Below the pieces are notes generated by a model, which searched no databases, had not been told where the DNA came from, and saw only the letters and a program-made list of their open reading frames with translations. The position numbers and the translations under genes were made by a program. Below are positions 57,820 to 62,000 of a stretch of 62,000 nucleotides of DNA, piece after piece; the first letter of the stretch is position 1; every line of letters starts with the position of its first letter. The DNA comes from Symbiodinium natans (lineage: Eukaryota > Sar > Dinophyceae > Suessiales > Symbiodiniaceae): positions 60,001 to 122,000 of the forward strand of contig CAJNDS010001702.1 in NCBI GenBank assembly GCA_905221605.1, in the 5' to 3' direction.

Positions 57820-58104
57820 CTGACACTGACACGGGGCAGGGCGGGGAGGAGGGATTTGCAGAGTACAGGACGCCTGGACCGTGCCCAACAATCACGGCTC
57901 GGCTTTTGACTTCGAGCTTCGATCAGGGGTCTAGGAGTTTTGGGGTTTAGGGTTTATGTTCGGGTTTAGGGGTTTAGGATGGTTTAGGGCTTTAGGATAC
58001 GACTTCAATGTTTCAATGTTTAGGGTGCTATCTCCTCCACTGGGGCGTGTGCTTAAGACTCAACCAAGTTCGCTTGAAGACTCCCAAACACACCCACCCA
58101 ACCC

Positions 58105-58216
58105 GATACTCGTTCGGGCAGTTCTCTAAATTCTGGTCCCTTTTTGGGGTCCCCTATTCTGGTACAGCACCCATCTTTGGACCCCCCAAAGGGACCCTCA
58201 TTTAGAGAACTACCCG
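58105..58216. mobile_element. fold-back element
   Basis: CGGGCAGTTCTCTAAATTC at the left and TTTAGAGAACTACCCG at the right, with GGTCCCTTTTTGGGG and CCCCAAAGGGACC inside. Confidence 0.7.
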
Positions 58217-58304
58217 TTAAGAGGTGCTTGGGTCTAAGACAAGGAGGTTTCATCTTAAAGGCTCCGGTCCCCGAACCCTGAACCCTGAACCCTAAACCTT
58301 AAAC

Positions 58305-58645
58305 CCCAGAGCAGCTCCGGCGTAGTAGTCGTGGGCTGGAATCCATCTGGGCCTTGTTTTTTCCCGAGGGCAGAGTGTTTCTTTCGGGCTCAAGGACTTC
58401 AGGATTTAGGGACTTCAGGGGCTTCAGGGACTTGAGGGACTCTAGCAAGAAATCTAATGCAGGCACCTTGCCGCAGGTGTGCTAAAATTGTCAAAGGGGT
58501 TGTTTTCTACCTAAACCCTTGAGACCCTAGACTCTGAACCTTGTAGCAGGTATCAGGGGTGCCACTGAAAACCTTTCCGCGCGGCCGAAAAAGGTCTCAA
58601 AATCTCCAGGGTGATGATAGATGTTGGAGGTGTTGGGGGGTTTAG
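58305..58645 (-). CDS. two candidate exons
   Basis: At about 58,580-58,636 the minus strand encodes NTSNIYHHPGDFETFFGRAE, followed by a GT. At about 58,309-58,365, after AAACAAG, it encodes PRWIPAHDYYAGAALG. Both have strongly protein-like composition (His, Tyr, Phe, Trp); boundaries and family are unresolved. Confidence 0.35.
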
Positions 58646-59429
58646 GGTTTCAAGGTTCTGGCGGTTCTGGATTTACTGGTCAATGCCCGGAGAGAGTCGG
58701 GTTTAGGTTTCGGGTTGAGGGTTTCGCGTGCAGGGTGCGGGGCTTTACTTGAAGGTTCGTGGGAAGGTACAAGTAACGTTCCCGGTACAAGTAATGTTCC
58801 AGCCCGCCCCACCCCCCCCCCACCCAAATGAAGCATAACCTCTTAGAGCTACAGCTACCCGAACACCAGTTGTAAGTTGTAAGTGCCCCCATGATGTCTC
58901 AAGTGCACGGTGGGCCCTGAAACCCCCCCAAAAAAGCTGGAAAATCTGGGGGTCCCTGGCAATGCGTGTCTGCTTTCATGGTGACAGCAGGCAGCGGCAT
59001 CTGTCGGAGGTTGCGACGTGCGGGGGTTGTCGGAGTACTGGGAAATTCGGATTCAGAGGGCTTGTGATTTAGGGTGCCTAGGGCTTACAGAATAGGGCTC
59101 ATGGAGGTTTAGAGGGTCTTGGTTTCCTAAGCCTGCTACAGTTTTGGGATCCTAGAGTCAGAGGTTGCGCTGCGGCTGGCCAACTATATATAGCTCCCTC
59201 GTAGTTTAACAGTGCACCTAACGTCCCCTATCCCTGCTAGCTGATGACTCCCAAACCTCTCGGGTGTGACGGTTTTAGGGGCTTAGAGGTTTCGGGGTTT
59301 TAGGGTCTTAGCACCTGCAGGGCTTCAGGGGTTTAGAGACTTCAGGGTGTCAGGGTCTTCAGGTTTCAGGGTTTGCAGGGTTGCAGGGCACGCTTTAGGG
59401 TGTTAGGGCAGAATAACAGAAGGAACCCT

Positions 59430-59612
59430 TTCTTGTCATTGACATGCTCTGAAGAAGAAGGCAAGCAAGGGTGCCAATTGGGGGTGGCTCCGAGAAAATC
59501 ACCTTCGCAGTTCCCAAAAACTTGAGTCCCACTATACAAGCTCACCCAACATGTATCCCCTCCTTCTTTAAGCCACCCACCTTCGTTCACATTCATGACC
59601 TGTATATTCACA
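59430..59612 (-). CDS. candidate exon
   Basis: After ATACAG (about 59,601) the minus strand is open through VMNVNEGGWLKEGGDTCW, VSLYSGTQVFGNCEGDFL and GATPNWHPCLPS. Family not recognised and the downstream boundary is unclear. Confidence 0.3.
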
Positions 59613-59639
59613 TTCAACCTCTATGCAGTTCAAGGTAGG

Positions 59640-60220
59640 TGCCGGGTCCCCTGCACCCCAAACCCCAAACCCCAAACCCTAAACCCCATACCCTAAACCC
59701 TAAACCCTAAACCCTAAACCCTAAACCTGGTAGCTGGGTAGCCCGGACCATGCTTTGCCGCTCGGCACCGCGACGGCGGCGCTCTCCGTCCTTCGAGCTG
59801 GGGTGGGTGGGTTTGGGGCTTGGGGCTTGGGGTTTGGGGTTTGGGGTTTGGGGTTTGGGGTTTAGGGTTTAGGGTTTAGGGTTAGGGGTTTAGGGTTTAG
59901 GGCTTAGGGTTTAGGGTTTCGGGTTTTAGGGGTCCAGGGTGAAGGGTTTGGGGTTCTGGGGTTACTGGGGACATTAGGGTTTTGAGGGTGATTCGGGTTT
60001 ATAGAGTTTGCAGGGGTTCAGGGTTAAGTTTAGGGCTTCACAGATCATTTGGGGAGGGGTGGGGGGGGGTAGTGTTTTACCTTAGGGCTTCTTTTTGATG
60101 TCCCTTTTTGTAGAGTATCTTCCTTCTGGCCGAGGCTGCGTCAAAAGGGCCTCTTACTTGGAATCCCCCCCGAAACCCTAAACCCTAAACCCTAAACCCT
60201 AAACCCTAAACAGACCCTTC
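59640..60220. repeat. telomere-type arrays and TTTGGGG variants
   Basis: CCCTAAA at 59,665-59,727, a TTTGGGG block at 59,825-59,862 passing into TTTAGGG, and CCCTAAA at 60,173-60,212. A short unique island at 59,735-59,800 reads SKDGERRRRGAERQSM on the minus strand. Confidence 0.85.
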
Positions 60221-60239
60221 GCCCTGAACCCTACCAGGC

Positions 60240-60285
60240 CTCGCTCATCCACTCGAACTCCCAGCCATGCCTTGCGCACAGCGCC
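60240..60285 (-). CDS. candidate exon
   Basis: After CTGCCAG the minus strand encodes ALCARHGWEFEWMSE, then a GC donor (GAG|GCCTGG). Rich in Trp and Glu; flanked on both sides by CCCTAAA arrays. Confidence 0.45.
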
Positions 60286-60829
60286 CTGGCAGATTCTTTC
60301 TAAACCCTAAACCCTAAACCCTAAACCCTAAACCCTGAACCCTGAACCCTGAACCCTCAACCCTCAACCCTAAACCCTAAACCCTAAACCCTAAACCCTG
60401 GCCAGGCCAACTTTTGGGGCTTGGGTTTGGGAAGCAAGATCTCCGTGTCGGCTTGTGGGGTTTGGGGCTTCGCGCCTGCGGGCTTCGGGTTGACGGGTTT
60501 GGGTGGCTACACCCCCAAACCCCAAACCTCAAGCTCCGAACCCTGAACCCCTAAACCGCACCTACGAGTCTGAGTCTGGACACAGTAGTGCATATCCCCT
60601 TAATTCTAGGTCCCTGAAGCCTCTATTCTGAACCCAAAAGCCAGGTCTTCCTAAATAACGTAAAACTATGAAAGGATGCCAGTTGCGTTCCTAACCATGC
60701 AGAGCAGCATGGCAGGCATGGAGGGTTTTGGCAATTTTCAGCAGACCGCAGAAAGTCTCGGTTTAGGGTTTAGGGTTTAGGGTTTGGGGTTTGGGGTTTA
60801 GGGTTTAGGGTTTAGGGTTTAGGGTTTAG

Positions 60830-60960
60830 ACGTTGTTTGGAGTGCTTGCCCTGGGTGCCAGCGTCGGCCAAGTCAGTCAAGGCTCCCCTGCGTCCGTCAT
60901 GCACAACCAAGGCGGCTCTCTGCTGAAGCTGCTGAGAGCTCAAGTAGTTCCACAGGCCAA
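60830..60960 (-). CDS. candidate exon
   Basis: Open for 43 codons on the minus strand: LWNYLSSQQLQQRAALVV, HDGRRGALTDLADAGTQG. The true exon is probably the inner ~65-90 bp between one of several CAG sites and a GC near 60,855. Family not recognised. Confidence 0.4.
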
Positions 60961-61025
60961 ACCCTAAAACCCTAAACCTAAACCCTGAACCGTGAACCCT
61001 GAACCCTCAACCCTCAACCCTAAAC

Positions 61026-61098
61026 CCCAAGCCGCACAAGCGTGAAAGACATCACGGGCCAGGGCCACGGCAAAGTGTCCCCGAGGAGCTTCACAGGA
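61026..61098 (-). CDS. candidate exon
   Basis: After TGTTTAG the minus strand encodes SCEAPRGHFAVALARDVF then HACAAW, followed by a GT that opens a TTTAGGG word. Family not recognised. Confidence 0.4.
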
Positions 61099-61183
61099 CT
61101 AAACAGCCCGGCTTCCCTATAAAGCCCGTAGTACTAAACCCTAAAGCCTAAACCCTAAGTCCTAAACCCTAAACCCTAAACCC

Positions 61184-61758
61184 TGTGTCTGGGCCCCGTG
61201 CACCTTCCCGATGCCAGCATACCTTTTTCGATGCCAAGGCTTGGCACAAGGTCTGAGAAGTGAGCCTGAGAAGATGCTGTGGAAAGAAGGCACCTTTGTC
61301 GAAGCGAACTTCCCAGCACATACACAATGCGGGATCCCCAAGATGCGTGCTGGCAAGCGCGCACTGATAAGGAGGATCCCCATGGCGAAGCAAACATTTT
61401 CTCAATGTTCTTGGTCCCATGGGTCGGTGGTGGGGACGTGTTGGCGAGCAGAAGATGACTGAGAATATGAAGTGTACGGCATCTCCCAGCACTCAGCGAC
61501 ACACTCTCGAACTTCGTACTAACCATGTGTCTGGGCCCCGTGCACCTTCCCGATGCCAGCATACCTTTTTCGATGCCAAGGCTTGGCACAAGGTCTGAGA
61601 AGTGAGCCTGAGAAGATGCTGTGGAAAGAAGGCACCTTTGTCGAAGCGAACTTCCCAGCACATACACAATGCGGGATCCCCAAGATGCGTGCTGGCAAGC
61701 GCGCACTGATAAGGAGGATCCCCATGGCGAAGCAAACATTTTCTCAATGTTCTTGGTC
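61184..61758. repeat. 233-bp direct repeat, 342 bp apart
   Basis: The segment at 61,184-61,416 (TGTGTCTGGGCCCCGTGCAC onward) is repeated at 61,526-61,758 with no difference that I could see. 109 bp of different sequence lies between. Minus-strand frames cross both copies, but the offset (342 = 3 x 114) explains their repetition. Confidence 0.9.
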
Positions 61759-62000
61759 CATATCCGACCTCGGAGTATGCTTAAGGCGAAGTAGCAGCTG
61801 AAGTGCGTAGTGACTGCAGAGCTCGTGGGGGTAAGGCTGTGCCAGTCTGGTAAGCCAGCGCCCCCTGTTGTCTCGTCCAACTAAATGCACATGTGCTTTG
61901 CCAGATCGCTCACAGCAACGGAAGCTGCCCCCGCAAGTTCTGAGCGAGAGATTGAAGTTGCCACACAGAAAAGCAGTGGCCTTGCGCCACGGCATGCCAT

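Overview
The window looks like nuclear DNA of an alga, most likely a dinoflagellate. The telomere-type heptamer TTTAGGG/CCCTAAA is scattered internally in dozens of arrays. One gene can be reconstructed exon by exon, and most of its introns start with GC instead of GT. Nearly all convincing coding sequence reads on the minus strand, and large GC-rich intronless frames sit beside genes broken into exons of 30-120 bp. Species and lineage are inference; nothing in the window names the organism.

Left flank (1-8.5 kb): telomere-type arrays, several fold-back (MITE-like) elements, nested palindromes and short tandem repeats. It also holds one exon-like segment resembling an Atg18/WIPI propeller, an ASCH-domain fragment and a small coiled-coil frame.

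Intronless cluster (8.5-19.8 kb, all minus strand). In transcription order, right to left: a ~1,470-residue protein split by one frameshift, with motifs compatible with a DDE (hAT-like) transposase; an Arg/Ser-rich two-zinc-finger protein, also split by one frameshift; a complete C5-cytosine methyltransferase; and a 726-residue coiled-coil protein with an N-terminal zinc-ribbon-like motif. Array-type and minisatellite DNA separates them. A DNA-modifying enzyme next to a transposase-like protein and a zinc-finger protein could be a large self-modifying mobile element; this is the best candidate here for an undescribed system.

Repeat-dominated region (19.8-62 kb): telomere-type arrays in both orientations, homogenised variant heptamers and 9-mers, at least four fold-back families in several copies, AT and GA microsatellites, and higher-order tandem repeats. 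Embedded in it is a GDP-L-fucose synthase gene (35,855-49,172, minus strand). Fourteen exons were identified by protein similarity, and almost all their junctions keep the reading frame. A second small gene with its own start, three exons and a stop lies on the same strand inside its first large intron. Other minus-strand exon candidates lie downstream (28.8-34.4 kb, membrane-like) and upstream (50-61 kb). A 0.7-kb AT-rich island at 55 kb differs from everything around it.

Exons outside the fucose synthase gene were called from open frame, composition and flanking splice dinucleotides only, so they are tentative.
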